From assembly GCF_037414475.1 (NCBI RefSeq), contig NZ_CP147913.1, positions 5,454,001-5,518,000 of the forward strand: a stretch of 64,000 nt of DNA. Direction: 5' to 3'. Source of the DNA: Myxococcus stipitatus. Its GTDB lineage: Bacteria; Myxococcota; Myxococcia; Myxococcales; Myxococcaceae. Shown here piece by piece: positions 7,793-17,416 of the stretch (positions within the stretch are counted from its first letter, which is position 1; every line of letters begins with the position of its first letter). Under the pieces are notes generated by a model that had not been told where the DNA came from, did no database searches, and was given only the letters and a program-made list of their open reading frames with translations. Both the position numbers and the translations under genes were made by a program.

Positions 7793-9913
7793 ATGCACGG
7801 AGCCCACGAGGTCCTCCAGGCCATTGCCATTGTCCTGTGCGTCGCCGCGGTGACGACGGTTCTCTTCCAGAAGCTGCGGCAGCCCGTGGTGCTGGGCTAC
7901 ATCCTCGCGGGCCTGGTGGTGGGCCCCTACGTCCCCATCCCATTGGTGGCCAACCCCGACGTCGTCACGACGCTGTCGGAGCTGGGCGTCATCCTGCTGA
8001 TGTTCTCGCTGGGGTTGGAGTTCAGCCTGCGCAAGCTGTTCTCCGTGGGCCTCACCGCCGGCATCACCGCCGTCATCCAGTGCAGCATCATGGTGTGGTT
8101 GGGCATCGTGGTGGGGAAGGCCTTCGGGTGGACGACGCTGGAGGGCCTCTTCGTGGGCGCGCTCATCGCCGTCTCCAGCACGACCATCATCGCCAAGGCG
8201 TTCGACGAGCAGGGCGTCCGGGGGCGGATGCGCGAGCTGGTGGTGGGGGTGCTCATCGTCGAGGACCTCATCGCGGTGTTGATGATGGCCACGCTCACGG
8301 CCATCTCCACGGGCGCGGGGCTGAACGTGAAGGACCTGACCTTCACCACGGGCAAGCTGGTGGCGTTCCTGGTGGGCCTGGTGGCGGTGGGCCTGTTCAT
8401 CATCCCCCGGGCCATGCGCGCGGTCATCAAGCTGAACCGGCCGGAGACGACGCTCGTGACGAGCGTGGGCATCTGCTTCGCGGTGGCGCTGCTCGCGCAG
8501 TCGTTCGGCTACTCGGTGGCGCTGGGCGCGTTCCTCGCGGGCTCGCTGGTGGCGGAGTCGGGTGAAGAGAAGCTGGTGGAGCACCTGGTGCAGCCGGTGC
8601 GGGACATGTTCGCGGCCATCTTCTTCGTGTCGGTGGGCATGCTCATCAACCCGGCGCTCATCGCGGAGCACTGGGCGGCCATCCTCGTGCTCACGCTGGT
8701 GGTCATCCTGGGCAAGCTCTTCGGCGTGACGCTGGGCGCGTTCCTCACCGGCAACGGCACGCGCACGTCGGTGCAGGCGGGCTTGAGCCTGGCGCAGATT
8801 GGCGAGTTCTCCTTCATCATCGCGGGCCTGGGCCTGTCGCTGAAGGCCACCGGCACGTTCATCTACCCGGTGGCGGTGGCGGTGTCGGCCATCACCACGC
8901 TGACGACGCCGCTGCTCATCAAGGTGTCGGGCCCCGTCGCCACGTGGGTGGACCGCAAGCTGCCCAAGCCGCTGCAGACGTTCGTCACGCTCTACGGCAC
9001 CTGGGTGGAGAAGCTGCGCGAGGCGCCCCGGCGCGAGACGCTGGGCGCGGGGGTGCGCCGGCAGATTCGCCTGCTGGTGCTGGACGCCGTGTTGCTGGTG
9101 GCGCTGGTGATTGGCACGTCGCTGTCGGCGGAGAGCATGGCCCGCTTCGTCGAGGCCCGCACGGGCGTGGACGAGGACCTGTCGCGCAACCTCATCCTGG
9201 GGGGCGCGGTGCTGCTGGCGGTGCCCTTCATCCTGGGGGTCATCGGCATCGCGCGCCGGCTGGGCGTGATGCTGGCGGAGGCCGCGCTGCCCGCGCGCAC
9301 GGACGGGAAGCTGGACCTGGCGGTGGCGCCGCGGCGCGTGCTGACCGTCACGCTCCAGGTGGGCATCATGCTCCTGGTGAGCATCCCGGTGGTGATGGTG
9401 ACGCAGCCGTTCCTCAAGAACGCGGCCGGTCCCCTCATCGTGCTGACGCTGGTGGGGGTGATGGGCGTCACGTTCTGGCGCGGAGCGACGAACCTGCACG
9501 GGCACGTGCGCGCCGGAGCGCAGGTCATCGTCGCGGCGCTGGCGGCGCAGTCGCACTCGAAGGAGCCAGGCGCGCAGGACGACGACCACGCGCTGGACCA
9601 CGTGCAAGGGCTGCTCCCGGGCCTGGGCGCGCCGGCCTCCGTGCGGCTGGAGGAGACGAGCCCCGTGGCGGGCAAGTCGCTGGCGGAGGTGAACCTGCGC
9701 GGCCTCACCGGCGCGACGGTGCTCGCCATCCAGCGCGGCGAGGAGAGTGTGTCCGTGCCCACCGCGCAGGAGGTGCTGCGCGTGGGAGACGTGCTCGCGC
9801 TGATGGGGACGTGTGAGGCGGTGGAGGCCGCCAAGGCGTTGCTCACGGGGGCCATGGCGTCCGCGCCGGCCCCAGTGGAGCCGCCGCCATCCGAGACTCG
9901 GGCCCACGGTTGA
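7793..9913 (+). CDS. CPA2-family cation:proton antiporter (KefB/YbaL type) with C-terminal RCK-C domain
   Basis: The 706-residue inner-membrane protein starts at ATG 7793, preceded by GAGGTG. Residues 1-400 form the CPA2 transport domain, including QPVVLGYILAGLVVGPY and AVSSTTIIAKAFDEQG. The membrane-embedded ligand region reads LIVEDLIAVLMM, and AQIGEFSFIIAG is typical of KefB/YbaL antiporters. A further set of membrane segments follows at about 450-600. Residues 640-690 form a TrkA-C-like domain (ASVRLEETSPVAGKSLAEVNL), which usually binds a regulator. No KTN/TrkA-N NAD-binding domain is evident. It exchanges K+ or Na+ for H+. A UUCG hairpin terminates it. Confidence 0.9.
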   Translation: MHGAHEVLQAIAIVLCVAAVTTVLFQKLRQPVVLGYILAGLVVGPYVPIPLVANPDVVTTLSELGVILLMFSLGLEFSLRKLFSVGLTAGITAVIQCSIMVWLGIVVGKAFGWTTLEGLFVGALIAVSSTTIIAKAFDEQGVRGRMRELVVGVLIVEDLIAVLMMATLTAISTGAGLNVKDLTFTTGKLVAFLVGLVAVGLFIIPRAMRAVIKLNRPETTLVTSVGICFAVALLAQSFGYSVALGAFLAGSLVAESGEEKLVEHLVQPVRDMFAAIFFVSVGMLINPALIAEHWAAILVLTLVVILGKLFGVTLGAFLTGNGTRTSVQAGLSLAQIGEFSFIIAGLGLSLKATGTFIYPVAVAVSAITTLTTPLLIKVSGPVATWVDRKLPKPLQTFVTLYGTWVEKLREAPRRETLGAGVRRQIRLLVLDAVLLVALVIGTSLSAESMARFVEARTGVDEDLSRNLILGGAVLLAVPFILGVIGIARRLGVMLAEAALPARTDGKLDLAVAPRRVLTVTLQVGIMLLVSIPVVMVTQPFLKNAAGPLIVLTLVGVMGVTFWRGATNLHGHVRAGAQVIVAALAAQSHSKEPGAQDDDHALDHVQGLLPGLGAPASVRLEETSPVAGKSLAEVNLRGLTGATVLAIQRGEESVSVPTAQEVLRVGDVLALMGTCEAVEAAKALLTGAMASAPAPVEPPPSETRAHG

Positions 9914-9926
9914 AGGGCCGCCGGGG

Positions 9927-9952
9927 GCGGCGGTCTCTTCGGGGACCGCCGC
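9927..9952. terminator. Bidirectional terminator-like hairpin with UUCG tetraloop
   Basis: An 11-bp stem (GCGGCGGTCTC with GGGACCGCCGC, one G-U pair) closes a TTCG loop on a C-G pair. It sits between the convergent stops of the antiporter (9913) and the glycosyltransferase (9955). No T-tract follows on the + strand, so efficiency as an intrinsic terminator is inferred from stability and place. Confidence 0.75.
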
Positions 9953-9954
9953 TC

Positions 9955-10674
9955 CTACCGCTTCAGCGCGTACTTGCCGATGACGTAGAGGGCTCGCACG
10001 CCGTCCTTCCAGCCAATCTTCTTGCCCTCTTCGTACGTGCGCCCGTGGTAGCTGATGGGCACCTCGTAGATGCGCCAGTTTCCGCGCGCCACCTTGGCGG
10101 TGACCTCGGGCTCGAAGCCGAAGCGGTTCTCCTCCACCTCGAAGGAGCGCACCACCTCGGCGCGGAACGCCTTGTAGCAAGTCTCCATGTCGGTGAGGTT
10201 CAACCCGCTCGTCATGTTGGAGAGCGTGGTGAGCAGGTTGTTGACCACCGTGTGCCAGAAATACAGCACCCGGCGCGGGGTGCCCGTGAAGCGGCTGCCG
10301 AACACCACGTCCGCTTCCCCGTCCAGGATGGGTTGAATCACCTTGGGGATGTCTCGCGGGTCGTATTCAAGGTCCGCGTCCTGCACCAGGATGATGTCGC
10401 CGGTGGCCTCCGCGAAGCCGCGCCGCAGCGCGGCGCCCTTGCCCTGGTTCTTCTCCTGGAACAACACCCGAATCTCATTCCGATTCTGGGGGGTGCCCCC
10501 GAGTATCTCCACGCCCTGCGCGGCCAGTTTCTCGAGCAGCTCGCGGCTTCCATCCCGGGAGCAATCGTCCACCAAGACGAGCTCCTTCGGAAAGTCGACA
10601 GCAATGCAACGGCGCAGCAGCTCCGCGAGTGTGGGAATCTCGTTGTAGATAGGGATGACGAGGGAGACGAGCAT
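9955..10674 (-). CDS. GT2 family glycosyltransferase (dolichyl-phosphate mannosyltransferase-like)
   Basis: The 239-residue protein is a family 2, GT-A fold glycosyltransferase without membrane helices. It opens with LVSLVIPIYNEIPTLAELL, then LVLVDDCSRDGSRELLEKL, and the metal-binding DXD equivalent is VQDADLEYDP. The VFGSRFTG and TDMETCYKAFRAEV segments are those of DPM1-like enzymes that transfer sugars to polyprenyl phosphate. A missing membrane domain suggests a soluble or peripheral enzyme supplying envelope polysaccharide or glycolipid synthesis. GGAG lies five bases before the ATG at 10674. It is divergent from the kinase gene at 10874. Confidence 0.9.
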   Translation of the reverse strand: MLVSLVIPIYNEIPTLAELLRRCIAVDFPKELVLVDDCSRDGSRELLEKLAAQGVEILGGTPQNRNEIRVLFQEKNQGKGAALRRGFAEATGDIILVQDADLEYDPRDIPKVIQPILDGEADVVFGSRFTGTPRRVLYFWHTVVNNLLTTLSNMTSGLNLTDMETCYKAFRAEVVRSFEVEENRFGFEPEVTAKVARGNWRIYEVPISYHGRTYEEGKKIGWKDGVRALYVIGKYALKR

Positions 10675-10873
10675 GACGCTCCGCGCTCTACCTCATTTCG
10701 ACCTCGGGGGCGAATGTCCAGCACCCGGCGCGTGTCCTGGGGGTGCCTGCCTTTTCCCGTCCAGCCGGTGTGAGATGGGGGTGTCGCAGGCGTGACGTGT
10801 CTTCGCGGAATGCTCCCGAGGGGGAGGAGCCATGGGGGGCTCCCGCTCACGTGGGCCAGTAGAAGGGAACACC

Positions 10874-13355
<2,482 letters not shown>

Positions 13356-13378
<23 letters not shown>

Positions 13379-14798
13379 GCGCCTCCATCATCGCGTCCAG
13401 GTCCGCGTCGGAGGTGAGCGGGTTGATGAGGGTGACGCGCAGGTACACGCCTCCGGGCAGCTTCGTCTGCACGAGGTAGAAGTCCCCTCGGGTCACCAGC
13501 CGCTCGCGCAGCCGCGCCTGCAACCTGTCCCACTCCTCCGGCGGGACATGCGCGGGGGTGTGGCGGAAGCAGAGGATGTTGCAGTCGGGGGACACCGGCA
13601 CCTGGAAGTCGCCGGCGGCGGACAGGCGCTCGGCGAAGCGGCGCGTCTGCGCATAGGACTCCGTCACGGCGTCCGCGAACAGGCGGGTGCCCAGCACGCT
13701 CAGGCAGGTGTAGAGCTTGAGCGCCATCATCTCCTTGGTGCACTCCATCGTCCGCAGGCCCACGTCGCTCCAGGGGCGCTCCGTGCCGTCGAAGAGGTAG
13801 CTGGCCTCCTGCGCGAAGGACTCGAACGAGCGGGCGCCGTCGCGGAAGAGCACGGCCGTCACGAGCGCGGGCATGAGCAGGCCCTTGTGTGCGTCCCAGA
13901 TGAGGGAGTCCGCGCGGTCGATGCCGCGCACCTGGTGGCGATGCGTGGCGCTGAGCACGGCGGCGGCGCCATGGGCGGCGTCCACGTGGAACCACAGGCC
14001 GTGCTGCTCGCAGAAGTCGGCCACGGGCTCCAGCGGGTCGAACGCGCCCGTCGCGGTGGAGCCCGCGCTGGCCACCACGGCGATGACCTTGCGCCCCGCG
14101 CGCGTGGCCTGCTCCAGCGCGGGGGCGAGCGCCTCCGGACGCAGGCGGAATCGCTCATCCACGGCGACGGGGATGAGGCCCTGGGCGCCCCAGCCCATGA
14201 CCCGCGTGGCGCGCGAGAGGCTGTAGTGCGCGGTGGAGGGTACCAGCACCGCGAGGGGCGGGCCCGCGTGGGCGCCGTCGTTCCACGCGTCATAGCCGGC
14301 CTTGGCCTGACGCGCGGCGAGCAGCGCGGTGAGGTTGCCCAGCGAGCCGCCCGAGGTCAGCACCCCGTCCGCGGTCTCCGGCAGGCCGAGCCGCGCCGCC
14401 ATCCACCGCAACACATTGCGCTCCATGGCGGTGGAGACGGGGCCCATCTCATACACGGCCATGCCGTTGTTGAGCAGTGACGACACGGCGTCACACAGCG
14501 CGGCGAGCGGCACGGGCGCCGTCACCTGGTGGCCCACGTAGCGCGGGTGATGCAAGTGATTGGAGCTGGAGAGCACTCGCGCCACGAGCTCCGCGAAGTT
14601 GCCCGTGGGCTCCTCGGGGAAGGCCGCGGCGAAGCGGTCCACGTTCACCGCGGGCGCCGCCCACGGCAACACGGGCAGGCCGTCACCGCGTTGCGCCTGG
14701 GTGAGGTAGTCCGCCAGGGTCTCCACCAACTGGCGTCCCTCTCGGCGGAACGACTCGGCGTCATAGGCGGCGCGGATGCGCTCACGGAAGTGGGTCAT
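13356..14798 (-). CDS. Pyridoxal-phosphate-dependent decarboxylase (group II, aromatic/glutamate type)
   Basis: The 480-residue enzyme belongs to the PLP-dependent group II decarboxylase fold. An HPRYVGHQ segment follows the N-terminal helices, and TSGGSLGNLTALLAAR contacts the cofactor phosphate. HVDAAHGAAAVLS carries the aspartate that pairs with the PLP nitrogen, and the Schiff-base lysine is in SLIWDAHKGLLMP. Substrates in the family include glutamate, diaminobutyrate and aromatic amino acids, and the sequence does not settle which. The ATG at 14798 starts the typical N-terminal helix; longer open frames upstream are not protein-like. Its last seven codons lie inside the opposite-strand kinase gene. 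Confidence 0.9.
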
Positions 14799-14993
14799 GG
14801 TGGTGCGACAACCTAGCCGCGCTCCGTGCCCGCGTCCCCGAGTCCGTGCACGTCCAGGGACGAGCGGGCTTCGTGGGCGAGGCCTCACCCGCCCGGCGGA
14901 CAGGCGGGCTGGCCCCCGCGCGTGAAACGCATTATCTCCTCCGAAGAGGGGCGCGCCTGTCGCGCGACACCCGGACACTCGAGGACACGCACG

Positions 14994-15230
14994 ATGGCCG
15001 ATGCGAAGGTGACGATTACCTACTGTGGTTCTTGAGGCTACAGGCCTCGGGCCGCCCGTGCGGCGGCCGCGCTGAAGGATGAGCTGGACGTTGATGCGGA
15101 GATGAAGACGGGCCCCTCCGGGAGCTACGAGGTCTCCGTGAATGGGAAGGTGGTCGTCCGGAAGGATTCGCTGGCCTTCCCCACGGACCAGGAGGTGGTG
15201 GACGCGGTCGCCCGCGCCCTGGATGGGTAA
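14994..15230 (+). CDS. SelW-like (Rdx family) selenoprotein with in-frame UGA
   Basis: Read through the TGA at 15033-15035 as selenocysteine, the frame gives a complete 78-residue SelT/SelW/SelH-type protein. It opens MADAKVTITYCGS-U-GYRPRA, so the redox motif is C11-G-S-U14 (CxxU). A helix (AARAAAALKDEL) follows, then the diagnostic second half: KTGPSGSYEVSVNG, VVVRKDSLAFP and a C-terminal helix. Both halves are in one frame, ending at TAA 15228. A perfect hairpin with a GU-containing loop lies 21 bases past the UGA, where bacterial SECIS elements sit. GAGGA precedes the ATG. The protein is a thioredoxin-fold oxidoreductase, probably cytosolic. A conventional gene caller would see only 13 codons. 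A cysteine homologue would have TGT or TGC here. Confidence 0.88.
15050..15068 (+). promoter_or_regulatory. Candidate bacterial SECIS element
   Basis: GGCCGCC pairs perfectly with GGCGGCC around a five-base loop CGTGC. The loop starts 22 bases after the UGA and has G at its second position followed by U, as expected for SelB recognition. The element lies inside the coding sequence, as bacterial SECIS hairpins must. A second small hairpin (GAGGC/GCCTC, 15034-15048) includes the last two bases of the UGA codon. Confidence 0.75.
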
Positions 15231-15248
15231 CCCCCCTGGATGTGACGG

Positions 15249-15272
15249 GCGGCCCGAGGAGCCCTGGGCCGC
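15249..15272 (+). terminator. Terminator-like hairpin after the selenoprotein gene
   Basis: GCGGCCC and GGGCCGC form a perfect 7-bp stem with a 10-base loop, 18 bases after the TAA of the selenoprotein. No T-tract follows. Confidence 0.45.
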
Positions 15273-15418
15273 TCTCCCGCCCCGGGGCGCCGTGTGCCGG
15301 GCCGGATGTCCTGTGCGAGACACATGGCGGCGAGGTGTTCGCGACCGAGGGAGCAGCCGTGACGGGGTGCTCCCAGGTGGGCGGATGCGGGCGCACCTTC
15401 CGTGGCGGAGGTGGACTG

Positions 15419-15724
15419 ATGGCCTGGCCCGAGATTGCGTCGCCCTATGAGCGGCGCTCCATCGTGAGTGGCATGCGCGTTCGCGACGAGGAGGGGACGT
15501 TCCTCGGGTACGTGGCGCTGGTGAGCGGGGAGCATCTCTACATGCGCCGTTGGCCCTTCAGCCGGCACTGGGGGCAGGTGGCCCGCGCTCGCATCCGGCA
15601 CGTGTCGCCCGGCGTGGTGGAGCTGGAGGGGCGCGGGGCGGTGGAGGTGGCGCCTCGCTCCTTGCACGGGGAAATCACGACGCAGACGTCACCCCTGGTG
15701 GAGCCCGAAGCGGCGCACGATTGA
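15419..15724 (+). CDS. Small PRC-barrel-like hypothetical protein
   Basis: The 101-residue protein begins MAWPEIASPYERRSIVSGMRV. The pattern SGMRVRDEEGTFLGYVALVSGEHLYMRR, then a region around HWGQVARARIRHVSPGVVELEG, resembles PRC-barrel/DUF2171-like beta domains in which a metabolite or RNA-binding barrel is formed by such alternating strands. The match is weak and rests on the pattern alone. The ATG at 15419 follows GGAGGTGG at good spacing, so the longer open frame from 15242 is not needed. It lies 65 bases before dapD on the same strand. Confidence 0.55.
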   Translation: MAWPEIASPYERRSIVSGMRVRDEEGTFLGYVALVSGEHLYMRRWPFSRHWGQVARARIRHVSPGVVELEGRGAVEVAPRSLHGEITTQTSPLVEPEAAHD

Positions 15725-15789
15725 GCGGGGGCGCGTGGGCCTCAGGTTGGTGCGGCGCGCCGCGCGGAATTGTGCTTCAAGGAGGCGCC

Positions 15790-16614
15790 ATGCTGCCCAT
15801 CGACGAGCTTTCCCAGAAGGTCTCCGCCGCGTTCGCGGACCGGACGAAACTCAAGGACCCGGACTTCGTGTCCGCCGTGCGCGAGACGGTGGCGCGCCTG
15901 GACTCCGGAGAGCTGCGCGTCGCGGAGAAAGGCCCGGACGGCTGGAAGGTCCACGCCTGGGTGAAGGAGGCCATCCTCCTGTTCTTCGCCGTGTCGGAGA
16001 TGAAGGTGATGGAGGTGGGGCCCTTCGAGTTCCACGACAAGGTCCCTTTGAAGAAGGGCTTGGACAAGGCGGGGGTGCGCGTGGTGCCGCCGGGCACGGT
16101 GCGCTACGGCGCCTTCGTGGAGCGCGGCGCGGTGGTGATGCCGGGCTATGTGAACATCGGCGCGCGCGTGGGCTCGGGCACCATGGTGGACACGTGGGCC
16201 ACGGTGGGCAGCTGCGCGCAGGTGGGCAGTGACGTCCACCTGTCCGGAGGCGTGGGTCTGGGGGGCGTGCTCGAGCCGCCCACCGCGTCGCCCGTCATCA
16301 TCGAGGACCGCGCCTTCCTGGGCAGCCGCTGCATCGTCGTGGAGGGCGTGGTGGTGGAGGAGGAGGCGGTGCTGGGCGCCAACGTGGTGCTCACCGCGTC
16401 CACGCAAATCATCGACGTCACCGGCCCCGAGGAGCGCATCTACAAGGGCCGCGTCCCGGCGCGCAGCGTGGTGATTCCGGGCATGCGGGAGAAGCAGTTC
16501 CCCGCGGGGAAGTACATGGTCCCCTGCGCGCTCATCATCGGTCAGCGGACACAGTCGACGGACAAGAAGACGAGCCTCAACTCGGCCCTGCGCGACTTCG
16601 CCGTCCCCGTGTAG
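15790..16614 (+). CDS. dapD: 2,3,4,5-tetrahydropyridine-2,6-dicarboxylate N-succinyltransferase
   Basis: The 274-residue length equals that of E. coli DapD. The enzyme adds succinyl from succinyl-CoA to tetrahydrodipicolinate in the diaminopimelate/lysine pathway in the cytosol. The N-terminal helical domain is followed by the left-handed beta-helix hexapeptide region (MPGYVNIGARVGSGTMVDTW, GSCAQVGSDVHLSGGVGLGG), and a C-terminal PARSVVIPG...KYMVPCALIIG block typical of DapD. GGAGG precedes the ATG at 15790. The next pathway enzyme of the succinylase branch, dapE, is about 5 kb downstream. Confidence 0.95.
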   Translation: MLPIDELSQKVSAAFADRTKLKDPDFVSAVRETVARLDSGELRVAEKGPDGWKVHAWVKEAILLFFAVSEMKVMEVGPFEFHDKVPLKKGLDKAGVRVVPPGTVRYGAFVERGAVVMPGYVNIGARVGSGTMVDTWATVGSCAQVGSDVHLSGGVGLGGVLEPPTASPVIIEDRAFLGSRCIVVEGVVVEEEAVLGANVVLTASTQIIDVTGPEERIYKGRVPARSVVIPGMREKQFPAGKYMVPCALIIGQRTQSTDKKTSLNSALRDFAVPV

Positions 16615-16669
16615 CGCCGGGGAAATCCAGAGCGGTGGAGCCTTCCGTAGAGGGAGTGTGACGGGTCCG

Positions 16670-17308
16670 ATGATGGCGCACCTCGACGACATCCTGGCCG
16701 AGTGGGTCCTGGAGACCCTGGAGCCCTCCGCTCGGGAGGCCGCCGCGCGGCACCTGGCGGAGTGCTCGCGCTGCCGGGCGGATGTCGAGCGGCTATCACG
16801 GGTGCGTGACGCCCTGCCGGCGTGGGTGTCTCCCGTCGAGCCCCCCGCCTCCGTGCTGCGGGGGCTGATGGAGCGCATGGAGGGGCCTGGGCGCTTCGAG
16901 CGGTTCGCGGACCGCGTGGCCGCGTTCTTCGATGTGTCGCGCGAGCACGCGGTGCGGGTGTTGGAGTCGTTGGGGGATGCGTCGCGGTGGATGCCGGGGC
17001 CAGTGGAGGGCTCGGAGTTGTTCCCGGTGGAGCCGGGGCCCGCACGCGAGGGGATGATGGCGGCGGTGCTACGACTTCACCCGGGGGTGCCCTATCCGCG
17101 GCACACGCACCTGGGACGCGAGCTGAACCTGGTGTTGGAGGGGGGCCTTCGCGAGGACTCCGGGCACGAGGTCTGGCCGGGCGAGGAGCTGGCGAAGACG
17201 GAGGGCAGCGCCCACGGCTTCGCCGCGCTGGATGGCCCCGCGTGTCTGTGCGCGGTGTTGCTGGAGGGTGGCACGGAGTTCGAGGAGGCCCTCGCTTCGC
17301 CGCCGTGA
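16670..17308 (+). CDS. ChrR-like cupin anti-sigma factor, no sigma gene adjacent
   Basis: The 212-residue protein has the two domains of ChrR-type anti-sigma factors. Residues 1-45 form the zinc-binding ASD: H4 in MMAHLDD, then RHLAECSRC, giving H-x23-H-x3-C-x2-C. The C-terminal half is a cupin with PRHTHLGRELNLVLEGG, which could bind metal and sense singlet oxygen or peroxide-type stress. ChrR releases its ECF sigma factor when the signal arrives. No sigma gene is next to it: upstream is dapD and downstream the TROVE gene, so its partner must be elsewhere. ATG 16670 was chosen for spacing from GGGAG; GTG 16658 is possible but too close. Confidence 0.75.
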   Translation: MMAHLDDILAEWVLETLEPSAREAAARHLAECSRCRADVERLSRVRDALPAWVSPVEPPASVLRGLMERMEGPGRFERFADRVAAFFDVSREHAVRVLESLGDASRWMPGPVEGSELFPVEPGPAREGMMAAVLRLHPGVPYPRHTHLGRELNLVLEGGLREDSGHEVWPGEELAKTEGSAHGFAALDGPACLCAVLLEGGTEFEEALASPP

Positions 17309-17332
17309 GCTGACGTAGGCTTCGAGACATCT

Positions 17333-17388
17333 GGCGCCCCTACTTCGTCCATGAGCCCTTGCTGGCAATGCCAGCGGGGCGGGGCGCC
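17333..17388 (+). ncRNA. Candidate structured RNA in the leader of the TROVE gene
   Basis: An 8-bp perfect outer stem (GGCGCCCC 17333-17340 with GGGGCGCC 17381-17388) encloses a second perfect hairpin (GCTGGC-AAT-GCCAGC, 17361-17375). The stem is followed three bases later by CTTTTCTT. It sits 28 bases before the TROVE start codon. It could be a cis-acting leader, an intrinsic terminator, or a small RNA ligand for the downstream protein. I could not find the tRNA-like T-loop module of known bacterial Y RNAs in it. Confidence 0.35.
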
Positions 17389-17416
17389 GACTTTTCTTCC
17401 CGGCTTGGGAGGGGAC

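Noticed and set aside
14994..15035. A 13-codon ORF ending at TGA, as a normal short peptide
   Set aside because: The reading continues in the same frame with a perfect family match, and a SECIS-like hairpin follows, so the TGA is better read as selenocysteine.
17333..17388. A typical bacterial Y RNA
   Set aside because: The nested stems are real but I could not see the tRNA-like T-loop module that known Y RNAs have, so only a general structured-RNA call is made.
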